A stretch of 64,000 bases of DNA from Mucilaginibacter pallidiroseus (lineage in GTDB: Bacteria > Bacteroidota > Bacteroidia > Sphingobacteriales > Sphingobacteriaceae), in the NCBI RefSeq assembly GCF_007846085.1, contig NZ_VOEJ01000006.1, forward strand, positions 248,001 through 312,000, read 5' to 3'. Shown here piece after piece: positions 53,635 through 61,610 of the stretch (position 1 is its first letter; each line of letters begins with the position of its first letter). The notes below the pieces were generated by a model. That model was not told the origin of the DNA. It ran no database searches and saw nothing but the letters and a program-made list of their open reading frames with translations. Position numbers and translations under genes: made by a program.

Positions 53635-56046
53635 TTAAAATCTCTTTAAAAATCTTCCAAATTGCTCACCGAAACTTTCTTTTTCCTTTTCGGCATATGA
53701 GTTATAGTAACTATTGTTGTAGCCGTAGCTGTAACCATAGCCGTAACCAAATTTATCGCGACGAACACCATTAAACACCAAGCTATATTTAGGTAAGCGT
53801 TTAGATGCGTCTATCTCATTAATAAATTCTAACTCGTCTTTATGTGTGTAACCCTGGCGAACCATATATAAAGTGGCATGGGCTGTACGTGCAATAATTA
53901 ATGCATCTGTTACCAAGTGAATAGGAGGGGAGTCGATGATGATATCGTCATAACGCTCTTTAAGCATGTTAATTAAATTATCAAGCGTTTCCTTTTCAAG
54001 TAACTCTGATGGGTTAGGCAATATCGGGCCGCAACCCAATACATCAAGATCTTCAATAGCTGTTTTTTGTATTAGCTTATCCAAGTCAGTAGCTTTTTCA
54101 GCCAGAAAATCGCTGATACCAGGATGATCTGGAGACAAATCGAACACGCCTGAGATCTTGGGCTTACGTAAATCCATTTCCAAAAGGATTGTTTTACGTT
54201 TTGCATATGCCAAAGTAACGGCCAGGTTAGAGCTTACAAAGCTTTTACCCTCGCCACCAATACTCGAGGTAAACAATGTAACGCGTCCGGGATCGTTATT
54301 GCCATGCAAGTGGAACAAGTTTGTACGCAATACGCGGAACTGCTCGCCAATGGCAAATTTACCACGGCCTTCGGTAACCACAATAGGCGTGGTAGATTCC
54401 TGGTAGCTAAGCTCGCCTAATACAGGCACATTAACTTTATCTTCAATTTGACGACGTACAAGGATACGCTCATTTAATGATTCGCGGCCGTATAGTATAC
54501 CAGCGCCGGCTGCAAGGCCTATTATTAATGCTAAAGGATAAATAATTGCCGGTTTAGGCCATTTTGCTTTGTTTGCATGCGCATCATCAACTACCTCGGA
54601 GTCTGATACCGATGAAGCGTAGCGTAGGGCAACCTGCTCGCGTTTTTCAAGAAGGAAAGTGTAAATCCTCTCTTTACTCTCCTGCTCGCGTTTCATCGAG
54701 TTATATTTTCTGTCCTGATCAGGTATTTTCTTTAGTGATCCTATCAAACCAGAGTCAAATGATTCCATTTGTTTCTGCGTAGCCAATAAAGATGCTTTGG
54801 TAGCAGCGATTTTTTCTTTAAACGCTTCTCTTAGGGTTGCAATTTGCTCGTTAAGCGGTTCAAATAAGGGGTTGGTTTCTGGTGTGGTGGCAAGTAATTG
54901 CGCACGTTGAACCTGCAAAGCCGCCAGTTTATCATATAAACCCATTAAGCTTGGGTCTTGCAGGTAGGCACTTGTAGCAGGTAGTTTTTCTGCTGAGCCA
55001 GAGTTTACCCATTTAGCTAAACCTTCAATTATACCCAGTTGAATCTTCACATCATTTGATGCCTTGATATTAGCCTGGCGTATATCCCTAAAGCCCTGAG
55101 CCTGTGACGTAATATCAGTCATGCCCTGGCTACTTTTATACTGCTGTATGTCGATCTCAGCAATGTTAAGGCCTTTGTTTATTGAGTCTAAACGAGAATT
55201 AATAAAATTCAAAGTGCTTTGGGCATCTTTACCTTTACTTAAAAGCGCGTCTTTTTGATATAATGACATTAATGAGTTAAGAATGTCTTTACCTCTCGCT
55301 GGTATAATATCCGAAGTAGAAAGGTTTACGAAAGGTGCATCTTTATTTTCCAGCTCCACCTTTACTTTAGATTGATAGTTATCAGATACCAAATCCGGAT
55401 CCTGCACTGTAATCAACATTTCCGATCCAATGTAATCATTAATGTAAGAAGTAGGCGTTAGGAACCAGGTGCCAAAGTCGCCATTAATAACCGTAGAAAA
55501 CTTGTAAGATTTGTCGCCCGCCTCTTTATCTTTTAATACAAATGAGTTAGCATCTTTAATGGTAATAAGCAATTTTATGCCTTTTGCATCAATAGCTCCG
55601 TTTTGCTTTGAGAAATTAAATTTAACCGGGCTGTTTTTGTAAAGCTCAACGTCAGTAGCTGTTTTTTTATTTACATATGATACCCACAATTGTAAATCAT
55701 TCACAACCTGATACATCAGTTTCTTTGACTGCATTACCTCAATCTCGTTTTCAACGATAACCGGGGTGTTGATAGGATCAAGCTGCTGCTCCGTTCCATT
55801 TTTATTTATGACTGTACCGCCTTCAGAACTTACAGGCGATTTGAATTCCAATGTTGCAACTATTGGATATACGGGCTGCGTGTTTTGAACGTAGAAGTAT
55901 GCACCCACAAGTGCAACAATAGCGCAAAGTACAAATAGAGGCCAGTGAAATAAATATTTTTTTAACAACCTGCCACCGTCAGACGTTGACGAAGCTTCAG
56001 ATACAGGCAAGGTGAAGGTTGTCAACTGCGTGTTTTGCTTACTCAT
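53635..56046 (-). CDS. wzc: polysaccharide co-polymerase / tyrosine autokinase, Wzc-like (second copy)
   Basis: The 803-residue protein has a Wzz domain with a membrane helix near 31-48, a coiled-coil periplasmic part, a second helix near 502-520 and a BY-kinase domain. Walker A is GEGKS with Lys601, Walker A' EMDLRKPKIS, Walker B IIIDSPP. The tail has a Tyr/Gly/Asn-rich stretch followed by an acidic-basic end. It differs clearly in sequence from the copy near 9 kb, so the two probably serve different polymers or arose by old transfer. It lies 13 bases after wza. Confidence 0.93.
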   Translation of the reverse strand: MSKQNTQLTTFTLPVSEASSTSDGGRLLKKYLFHWPLFVLCAIVALVGAYFYVQNTQPVYPIVATLEFKSPVSSEGGTVINKNGTEQQLDPINTPVIVENEIEVMQSKKLMYQVVNDLQLWVSYVNKKTATDVELYKNSPVKFNFSKQNGAIDAKGIKLLITIKDANSFVLKDKEAGDKSYKFSTVINGDFGTWFLTPTSYINDYIGSEMLITVQDPDLVSDNYQSKVKVELENKDAPFVNLSTSDIIPARGKDILNSLMSLYQKDALLSKGKDAQSTLNFINSRLDSINKGLNIAEIDIQQYKSSQGMTDITSQAQGFRDIRQANIKASNDVKIQLGIIEGLAKWVNSGSAEKLPATSAYLQDPSLMGLYDKLAALQVQRAQLLATTPETNPLFEPLNEQIATLREAFKEKIAATKASLLATQKQMESFDSGLIGSLKKIPDQDRKYNSMKREQESKERIYTFLLEKREQVALRYASSVSDSEVVDDAHANKAKWPKPAIIYPLALIIGLAAGAGILYGRESLNERILVRRQIEDKVNVPVLGELSYQESTTPIVVTEGRGKFAIGEQFRVLRTNLFHLHGNNDPGRVTLFTSSIGGEGKSFVSSNLAVTLAYAKRKTILLEMDLRKPKISGVFDLSPDHPGISDFLAEKATDLDKLIQKTAIEDLDVLGCGPILPNPSELLEKETLDNLINMLKERYDDIIIDSPPIHLVTDALIIARTAHATLYMVRQGYTHKDELEFINEIDASKRLPKYSLVFNGVRRDKFGYGYGYSYGYNNSYYNSYAEKEKESFGEQFGRFLKRF

Positions 56047-56059
56047 ATTTTAATAGTAC

Positions 56060-56839
56060 TTATCGTGTTAAAATTATTGCTACTACTGATAATAGAGATA
56101 CCAGCAAACTCACTCTTTGGAAGCTTGAACCGTCATTTTCAGACCTTGCACGGTTAGGCGTTACGTATATTACATCATTATTTTTTAAATAATAATATGG
56201 CGAAGTAAATATCTTTTTCGACTTTAAATCAAGTGGAACATACTCTCGTTTTCCGTCAATTTCCCTCACAAGCAATATATTGCGTATGCCTGTAACATTT
56301 AAATCACCAGCCCGGCTTAATGCCTCAGTAACAGTGATGCGTTCATTTACAATGTTAAATGTGCCCGGTGCTTTAACATCTCCTAAAACCGAAACCTTAA
56401 AATTTTGAATACGAACGTTTACTTTGGGCTGCTTAACTACTTCAACAAGTTTAGCCTCAAGCGTTTTGCTTGCTTCTAATGTTGATTGGCCCTGCAAATG
56501 CACTGCACCAACTAAAGGTAAGTGTATATCGCCCTGCTGGTCCACCAGGTAACCTATAACTGCGCTCTCTTCAGCTTTGTCAAGGTTGCTGGTACCATTG
56601 GGTCTTTCCAAGTTGTAGTTAAACATGTACGACGCATCCGGGTTAAGGCTGTTAACATGTAAACCAAGTAAATCTCCGGGTTGTATAGTCAGCGGGGTGA
56701 AATTTCCAATAGTTTCGGTTTTTATGCTATCCAAAGGAAGATCTTTGAAATACGGAACGTTTTTGTAAGACGTGCATGATGACATGCCAAGAAATACCAG
56801 CGCAATTAAAAATAAATTAGTAAAATTTTTCAAGCTCAT
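56060..56839 (-). CDS. wza: polysaccharide export lipoprotein, Wza-like (second copy)
   Basis: The 259-residue protein has a signal peptide ending in MSSC (Cys22), the poly-export domain (LTIQPGDLLGLHVNSLNPD, GYLVDQQGDIHLPLVGAVHLQGQ) and the SLBB-type region (VSVLGDVKAPGTFNI, VTEALSRAGDLNVTGIRNILLVRE). A hydrophobic C-terminal segment follows. It forms the outer channel with the adjacent wzc and heads the leftward operon that includes ugd, the flippase and the polymerase. The 354-base upstream region should hold its promoter. Confidence 0.92.
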   Translation of the reverse strand: MSLKNFTNLFLIALVFLGMSSCTSYKNVPYFKDLPLDSIKTETIGNFTPLTIQPGDLLGLHVNSLNPDASYMFNYNLERPNGTSNLDKAEESAVIGYLVDQQGDIHLPLVGAVHLQGQSTLEASKTLEAKLVEVVKQPKVNVRIQNFKVSVLGDVKAPGTFNIVNERITVTEALSRAGDLNVTGIRNILLVREIDGKREYVPLDLKSKKIFTSPYYYLKNNDVIYVTPNRARSENDGSSFQRVSLLVSLLSVVAIILTR

Positions 56840-57156
56840 ATTGGTTTTGTTGAGTTTAAGCTAAACGTTGGTTTAAATGTTGTAATACAAGTGTTTGAAA
56901 ACTCATAATGTAGAGATAAACTTATAGCTTTTTGCGCAAACTATTAAAGTAAATAAAACTTAAATAAAACGCCCATAGTTATCAGGAGGTGATTAATAAT
57001 TTATGAGGTTTAATCATTGCAAAAGCAATTGTTTTAATTTGCTGCATTTAAGGCGAAAATACTAAAAAAAATATAATCCAATAAGTTTTAGATATTATAT
57101 TTTGAATAATTTGCACTAATAATTGGCTTTTTTTAAAAAAATAAAATTTTTATGCC
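56840..57156. other. divergent spacer between second wza and the YdjC gene
   Basis: This AT-rich stretch should contain the leftward wza promoter. No ORF or RNA gene is seen. TAAGTTTA on the minus strand near 56920 is a poor -7 match. It ends at the rightward YdjC promoter. Confidence 0.45.
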
Positions 57157-57186
57157 TTGAGCTACCCGGGCATATACGTAGTTTTG
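57157..57186 (+). promoter_or_regulatory. promoter of the YdjC-type deacetylase gene
   Basis: TTG at 57157-57159, a 19-base spacer and TAGTTTTG at 57179-57186 match the Bacteroidetes consensus. The ATG is at 57194, so the predicted RNA would begin only a few bases before it. Confidence 0.6.
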
Positions 57187-57193
57187 CTAACTA

Positions 57194-57922
57194 ATGGTTT
57201 TATCCGCTATACCAAATAATACTATTATTAATGCTGATGATTTAGGTTTAAATAAAACCATAAATCTGGCAATACTTAAAAGTTTTGAACTTGGTATCAT
57301 TAATAGTTCGTCATTAATAGTTAATATGGGCGGGTTTAATGAAGCCGTTGAACTTATAAAAAGCAACCGTTGTATGCAAGGCATTGGCATACATGTAAAC
57401 CTTGCCGAGGGAAGACCTTTAATTTTTAATGACGCTAAATTTATAGATGAAAACGGCTTTTGGAATATAAACGCAACGAATAAGGCAACTGCCTTTTTAA
57501 ATGCGCGGAACAGGAAGAGTTTTCTTGAAGAAATAAGAGCTCAAATAGTACAAGGTATTAACACAGGGCTATCATTCACGCACCTCGATTCTCATTATCA
57601 TATACATACGTTGCCCGCTTTTTTTCCTCTATTTTTTGAAGTTGCCAAAGAGTTTAATTTAAAACTACGTTTGGCCCAAACTTACAACGAAGGAAACTAT
57701 GCCAAGTTTTTATATCGTAAATGGATCAATAACCGTGTAAAAAAGGCAGGCCTAAATTATACCGACTATTTTGAGACGGTGCAAATGTTTTTACGCAACA
57801 CTGCAACTCGAAAGCCTGATAGCGTAACAGAAGTTATGTTACATCCCGATTTGCAGGATGAAAAACTAACAGATCATACAGATGAGCAGGCTATGAAGTC
57901 GTGGTTGAATTATTTAGGCTGA
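57194..57922 (+). CDS. YdjC/ChbG-type polysaccharide deacetylase
   Basis: YdjC-family enzymes remove N-acetyl groups from sugars using a metal bound by Asp and His. The 242-residue protein has the start motif TIINADDLGLN (Asp15/Asp16), GIGIHVNLAEGRPL with a metal His, THLDSHYHIHTLPA and the late MLHPDL. The length is a little short for the family but all motif regions are present. It lies next to the second wza-wzc pair and a dead flippase gene, so a role in trimming a surface polysaccharide or its precursor is likely. The substrate is unknown. Confidence 0.88.
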   Translation: MVLSAIPNNTIINADDLGLNKTINLAILKSFELGIINSSSLIVNMGGFNEAVELIKSNRCMQGIGIHVNLAEGRPLIFNDAKFIDENGFWNINATNKATAFLNARNRKSFLEEIRAQIVQGINTGLSFTHLDSHYHIHTLPAFFPLFFEVAKEFNLKLRLAQTYNEGNYAKFLYRKWINNRVKKAGLNYTDYFETVQMFLRNTATRKPDSVTEVMLHPDLQDEKLTDHTDEQAMKSWLNYLG

Positions 57923-58011
57923 ATATGCGTTGCGTTTGACTTAACAATAACCGGGACCGCCCTGGTATCCATCTTTTTATCGTAGCTTTATACGCTTACC
58001 TGATACCGATA

Positions 58012-58788
58012 ATGTCTTTCATAAAAGATAAAAGCCATATTTACCGCTAATTATGAGCGTATTGCGGGCATAAAACGCGACATTTTTTACAGCCTTATCA
58101 TAAAACGAGCCAGCGTTCTGATTGGCTTTTTACTGGTTCCCATCACCATAGGTTATTTAAACCAAGTTCAGTACGGTATTTGGATAACTATCGCGTCCCG
58201 AGTTGCATGGATAAACACTTTTGATATTGGGCTAAGTAACGGATTGCGCAACAAACTTGCGCAGGCAAATGCCACCGGCGATACTACTGATGCCGCACAA
58301 TAAATAACATAGCATTTAGCATCATTATAACACCTTACTGGAGTGCCTTTACAGATGCTTATGCACGCAACGACTTTGACTGGATCAAACAATCTCTTAG
58401 AAAGCTGAGGTTTATATGGCTTGGTTTTGCAGTCTTGGCTATTTTGCTTTACCTGCTTGCAGATGTAGCCTACAAAATATGGATCAAGGATATAGTGAAG
58501 GTGCCTGACATTTTATCATTGATGATGATGATTTACACCGTGGTACAAACATGGATGCTCATACAAGCTTACCTGTTAAATGGAACAGGCAAATTACGCA
58601 TACAGTTGATACGCGTTATTATTAAAGGTATCATTAATATCCCGTTATCAATATGGCTGATTAAGCTGATGGGCTTACATGGCACGGTAATATCAAACAT
58701 CGTGGTTATGCTGCTGATGAGTTTTTTCCTTACCTGGCAAAGCAGGCTTGTAATAACAAAATGCGCAACGGGTATCTGGGACAAATAA
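58012..58788 (+). pseudogene. decayed Wzx-type flippase (frameshift plus large internal deletion)
   Basis: Conceptual translation gives an N-terminal flippase piece, open from about 58025 to the stop at 58301-58303 (FYSLIIKRASVLIGFLLVPI, FDIGLSNGLRNKLAQA). From 58303 another frame gives the C-terminal piece (IIITPYWSAFTDAYARNDF through MLLMSFFLTWQSR), ending at 58788. About 200 residues expected between them are missing, the pieces are in different frames, and the only good ATG (58012) is also out of frame with the N-terminal piece. The parent gene was an oligosaccharide flippase of the PST type. It is clearly non-functional. Confidence 0.85.
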
Positions 58789-58802
58789 AATTTCCTCATG
58801 TA

Positions 58803-58834
58803 TTTGCAAATTTGATTTTCTCTTTGTTACTTTG
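58803..58834 (+). promoter_or_regulatory. promoter candidate of the regulator module
   Basis: TTTG at 58803-58806, a 20-base spacer and TTACTTTG at 58827-58834 match the Bacteroidetes promoter with one mismatch. Its 3' end overlaps the dyad at 58829-58851. Confidence 0.45.
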
Positions 58835-58851
58835 AAGTGCAAAGTACTTTA
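58829..58851. promoter_or_regulatory. operator-like dyad, copy 1
   Basis: ACTTTG, five bases, CAAAGTACTTTA, ending two bases before the ATG at 58854. ACTTTG/CAAAGT is an inverted repeat, and AAAGTACTTT is a second overlapping palindrome. The same element recurs at 59795. It overlaps the -7 region, a fitting place for repression by the winged-helix protein of the same operon. Confidence 0.55.
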
Positions 58852-58853
58852 AA

Positions 58854-59495
58854 ATGAAACAGCAAGATATATATGATGACATCAGCTCTATCCGGACGAT
58901 CATGGAACGCTCTACACGTTTCATATCCCTTAGCGGATTGTCGGGCGTTATGGCGGGTATCTACGCACTTATAGGGGCCTATGCCGCATACACCATGCTA
59001 TATGCAAATGGGGGCGAGGCTTACGTTGCCAGGAGCGGAAATGCAGATGTTTTGCATAACACCAATTTTAAGCTGTTTGTACTGGCAGCCGTTATTTTGA
59101 TTGTATCGGTTTCTACCGGAATTTTGCTAACGGTACGTAAAGCGCGACGTAAAGGCAGCGCAGTGTGGAGCCAAAGCAGCAAATCGCTTTTACTTAGCGG
59201 TGCTTTGCCTTTGTTAGCCGGAGGCTGTTTTATAATAATATTGTTTATGCAGGGGCATTACGGTATTATTGCGCCGGGTTGCCTCATTTTTTATGGCCTT
59301 GCGTTGGTTGCTGCAAGCCAGTACACATTTGGCGACGTTAAATGGCTTGGCTTAATGGAAATTGGCCTTGGCATTTTAGCAACCGCATTGCCTGGTTATG
59401 GCTTGCTGTTTTGGGCAATTGGTTTTGGAGTACTGCATATTATATACGGTACGGTTATGCACTTTAAGTACGATCGTGAAGGTAACGTTAACTAA
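58854..59495 (+). CDS. conserved membrane protein linked to a winged-helix regulator
   Basis: The 213-residue protein begins with a soluble helix (QQDIYDDISSIRTIMERSTRFISLSGLSG) and then has about six membrane helices. I recognise the N-terminal ERSTRFISLSGLSGxxAGIYALIGAY pattern as a Bacteroidetes family usually found next to an HTH_34 winged-helix gene. No catalytic motif is seen. Its end overlaps the regulator gene by 20 bases. A role in sensing or membrane stress is only a guess from gene order. Confidence 0.75.
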   Translation: MKQQDIYDDISSIRTIMERSTRFISLSGLSGVMAGIYALIGAYAAYTMLYANGGEAYVARSGNADVLHNTNFKLFVLAAVILIVSVSTGILLTVRKARRKGSAVWSQSSKSLLLSGALPLLAGGCFIIILFMQGHYGIIAPGCLIFYGLALVAASQYTFGDVKWLGLMEIGLGILATALPGYGLLFWAIGFGVLHIIYGTVMHFKYDREGNVN

Positions 59496-59778
59496 TTTTG
59501 ATAAAGCTTTTGAAAACCGCATACGCCTGCAAATAATGAGTGTGCTGGTTGCTAATGAGAGCTATGATTTTAACTCCCTAAAGGAGCTACTTGACGTTAC
59601 CGACGGCAACCTGGCCTCGCATTTAAAAGCTTTGGAGAAAGAGGAATACATCACGGTGAATAAATCCTTTTTAGGACGTAAGCCTAATACACGCTATATG
59701 GCTTCAAAAACGGGTATGGCTGCTTTTAAGGCGCACCTTCAAGCCCTAGAAAATTTAATAAAACAACAGAAACTGTAA
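59476..59778 (+). CDS. winged-helix transcriptional regulator (HTH_34 / ArsR-MarR-like)
   Basis: I place the start at the GTG 59476, giving VKVTLTNFDKAFENRIRLQIMSVL, the normal opening of the family (101 aa); a longer open frame starting at 59398 lies within the upstream gene and looks non-coding. The wHTH runs FNSLKELLDVTDGNLASHLKALEKEEYITVNK with the wing SFLGRKPNTRYMAS. A C-terminal helix probably dimerises. It should bind the dyads at 58829 and 59795. No ligand site is apparent. Confidence 0.85.
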   Translation: MKVTLTNFDKAFENRIRLQIMSVLVANESYDFNSLKELLDVTDGNLASHLKALEKEEYITVNKSFLGRKPNTRYMASKTGMAAFKAHLQALENLIKQQKL

Positions 59779-59794
59779 ATTTTTTTGCGCTTTA

Positions 59795-59817
59795 ACTTTG
59801 TAAATCAAAGTACTTTA
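59795..59817. promoter_or_regulatory. operator-like dyad, copy 2
   Basis: ACTTTG, five bases, CAAAGTACTTTA, ending four bases before the ATG at 59822. It is identical to the copy at 58829 outside the five-base centre. TAACTTTG at 59793-59800 also matches the -7 consensus, though no good -33 element is present. Confidence 0.55.
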
Positions 59818-59821
59818 TATT

Positions 59822-60379
59822 ATGAAAACAATTGCAATACACAATCACATCGAAAAGGAGTATGATCTGGCGCGACAACATGTCGGCAAGACAAATGCTG
59901 ATTCTGTAACAACCCGAATCAAAGTCTACATATGGATAATGATCACAGGTTTATTTATAAGCGGCGTTACCGCATTCCCGATAGAGACAGAACTAAATTG
60001 GCTGATGAGCCAGGCTGGTAATTTTAACCCAACTATGGCCACCTGGCTATATAAGGTTTATAATGCAGTACATGCAACCACCACGGCCTATCCGTTTTTA
60101 GCTTATGGTACCGATTGGCTGGCATTTGCGCACGTAATGCTTGCTGTTTTATTTGTTGGGCCCTTACGCAATCCTTTGCGCAATATATGGGTAATTGAAT
60201 TTGGCATAATAGCTTGTGTGGCCATAGTGCCACTGGCTTTTATTGCCGGCCCAATACGCGGCATTCCTATTTTCTGGCGGCTGATCGATTGCTCTTTCGG
60301 GCTGTTTGGCATTATCCCGCTTTACCTGTGCCATCGTGATATAAAACTGCTTCTAAAATTAACTCCTGCAACCTATTAA
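59822..60379 (+). CDS. membrane protein of unknown function in the regulator module
   Basis: The 185-residue protein has a charged N-terminal 35 residues and about four membrane helices (around 38-58, 100-118, 125-145, 150-170). Conserved-looking features are TAFPIETELNWL and GTDWLAFAHVMLAVLFVGPLRNPLRNIWVIEFG. No enzyme motif is known to me. It has its own copy of the dyad before the ATG, which suggests control by the upstream winged-helix protein, and is followed one base later by the DUF2809 gene. Confidence 0.72.
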   Translation: MKTIAIHNHIEKEYDLARQHVGKTNADSVTTRIKVYIWIMITGLFISGVTAFPIETELNWLMSQAGNFNPTMATWLYKVYNAVHATTTAYPFLAYGTDWLAFAHVMLAVLFVGPLRNPLRNIWVIEFGIIACVAIVPLAFIAGPIRGIPIFWRLIDCSFGLFGIIPLYLCHRDIKLLLKLTPATY

Positions 60380-60380
60380 C

Positions 60381-60770
60381 ATGCTGCGTTTTAATAAATT
60401 TTACCTCCAGGCCACCTTGTGGCTGCTAGGTATCGAGATTATCATCGCCCTTAACGTGCACGACAACTTTATACGCCCTTTTGGCGGCGACGTACTGGTA
60501 GTTATCCTGCTCTATTGCCTGCTTAAAGGCTTTGTAAACTTTAGCAATTATAAAGCGGCTTTAGTCGTTTTGCTTTTTGCGTTTTCTATAGAAATAGCAC
60601 AGTGTTTTCACATTGTTGATGTTTTAGGGTTAGGCAGGTACACCATAGCCCGGGTAATTATAGGCACCACATTTGCGTGGACGGATTTGCTGGCTTATAT
60701 GCTTGGTATCATAATAGTTTTAATAACAGAGCGCTTGGCTAAATCAATGCAACCATGCAGTATTTTATAG
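60381..60770 (+). CDS. DUF2809 membrane protein
   Basis: The 129-residue protein has four membrane helices and the DUF2809 pattern: an early FNKFYLQATLWLLGIEIIIAL, HDNFIRPFGGDVLVVILLYCLL, FAFSIEIAQCFHIVDVLGLG and FAWTDLLAYMLGI. The function of the family is unknown. It overlaps the next gene by 16 bases, so the two are translationally coupled. Confidence 0.85.
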   Translation: MLRFNKFYLQATLWLLGIEIIIALNVHDNFIRPFGGDVLVVILLYCLLKGFVNFSNYKAALVVLLFAFSIEIAQCFHIVDVLGLGRYTIARVIIGTTFAWTDLLAYMLGIIIVLITERLAKSMQPCSIL

Positions 60771-61513
60771 ATAAAGACTCCGTAGTGCGCCGCATTTGGG
60801 GCAAGGCTGATACTGTATTGTTTATTTTTGCAGGGGCAGCTGCCGAGTTTGCGCTTAACAAGGCGGTAGATTGGCTGTACTTCACAGGCAAGCTCCCTGC
60901 CGATCCGCTTGGCAGGCTGTTCTCTACCGTTACCTATGCCAGGCAAATTATTTTCGCCCCGCAAGAGGAAGCTTTTAAAGCGATAGATCAGATCAATAAG
61001 ATACACCGCTCGGTTGAAGAGGCGCGCGGTGCACAAATACCTGATTGGGCCTACCGGGACGTGTTGTATATGCTGATAGACTACTCGGTACGTTCTTTTG
61101 AATTATTAGAGCGTAACTTAACTGCTGAAGAAAAGAACCAGGTATTTGATGCTTTTTACAAAGTAGGCAGGCGCATGGGTATCCCGGGTTTGCCGGCAAA
61201 CTATGCCGCCTGGCTTGTTGGGCGTGCCCAGCATCTTGAGAACAATATGGTAAACAGCAAGTTTACTATCCATCTTTTTGAGCAATACAAAAAACATTTA
61301 GGAGCGGTGCGATATGCCTTATTAAAGCAAGTTTGGCTCCTGTTAACACCGGCTGCCGTACGGCAACTTTTGCCTTTTAAAGATAGGGCTGTGGTAAAGC
61401 CTGTGATCGGTTTATACAAATTAAGCAGGTTGATAAGCATAGATAAGCTCGTAAAAGAGGCCCTTTTACCCGGCGAATACAAGGCAAGGATTAAAGCGCT
61501 TGATATAGCTTGA
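60755..61513 (+). CDS. DUF2236 / MpaB-type oxygenase-like protein
   Basis: The 252-residue protein has the DUF2236 landmarks RIWGKADTVLFIFAGAAAEFAL, DPLGRLFSTVTYARQIIF, IHRSVEEARG (with a conserved His) and a later GRRMGIPGLPANYAAW. Related proteins include MpaB' and latex-clearing proteins, which bind heme b and cleave C-C bonds; the heme-ligand His cannot be named with certainty here. It starts inside the DUF2809 gene and ends the regulated operon. The substrate is unknown. Confidence 0.82.
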   Translation: MQYFIDKDSVVRRIWGKADTVLFIFAGAAAEFALNKAVDWLYFTGKLPADPLGRLFSTVTYARQIIFAPQEEAFKAIDQINKIHRSVEEARGAQIPDWAYRDVLYMLIDYSVRSFELLERNLTAEEKNQVFDAFYKVGRRMGIPGLPANYAAWLVGRAQHLENNMVNSKFTIHLFEQYKKHLGAVRYALLKQVWLLLTPAAVRQLLPFKDRAVVKPVIGLYKLSRLISIDKLVKEALLPGEYKARIKALDIA

Positions 61514-61610
61514 CGATTGCTGATTGTTAGCCAATTCACATTTGCGCCAACATCTATTAAAAGGTTTTGTTACCTTGCGGTCCCCAGCCATCAATGAAAA
61601 ATCGTTCTGA

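Noticed and set aside
59398..59475. Longer N-terminus for the winged-helix regulator
   Set aside because: The extra 26 residues are read out of frame within the upstream membrane gene and do not resemble the family; the GTG at 59476 fits the family start.
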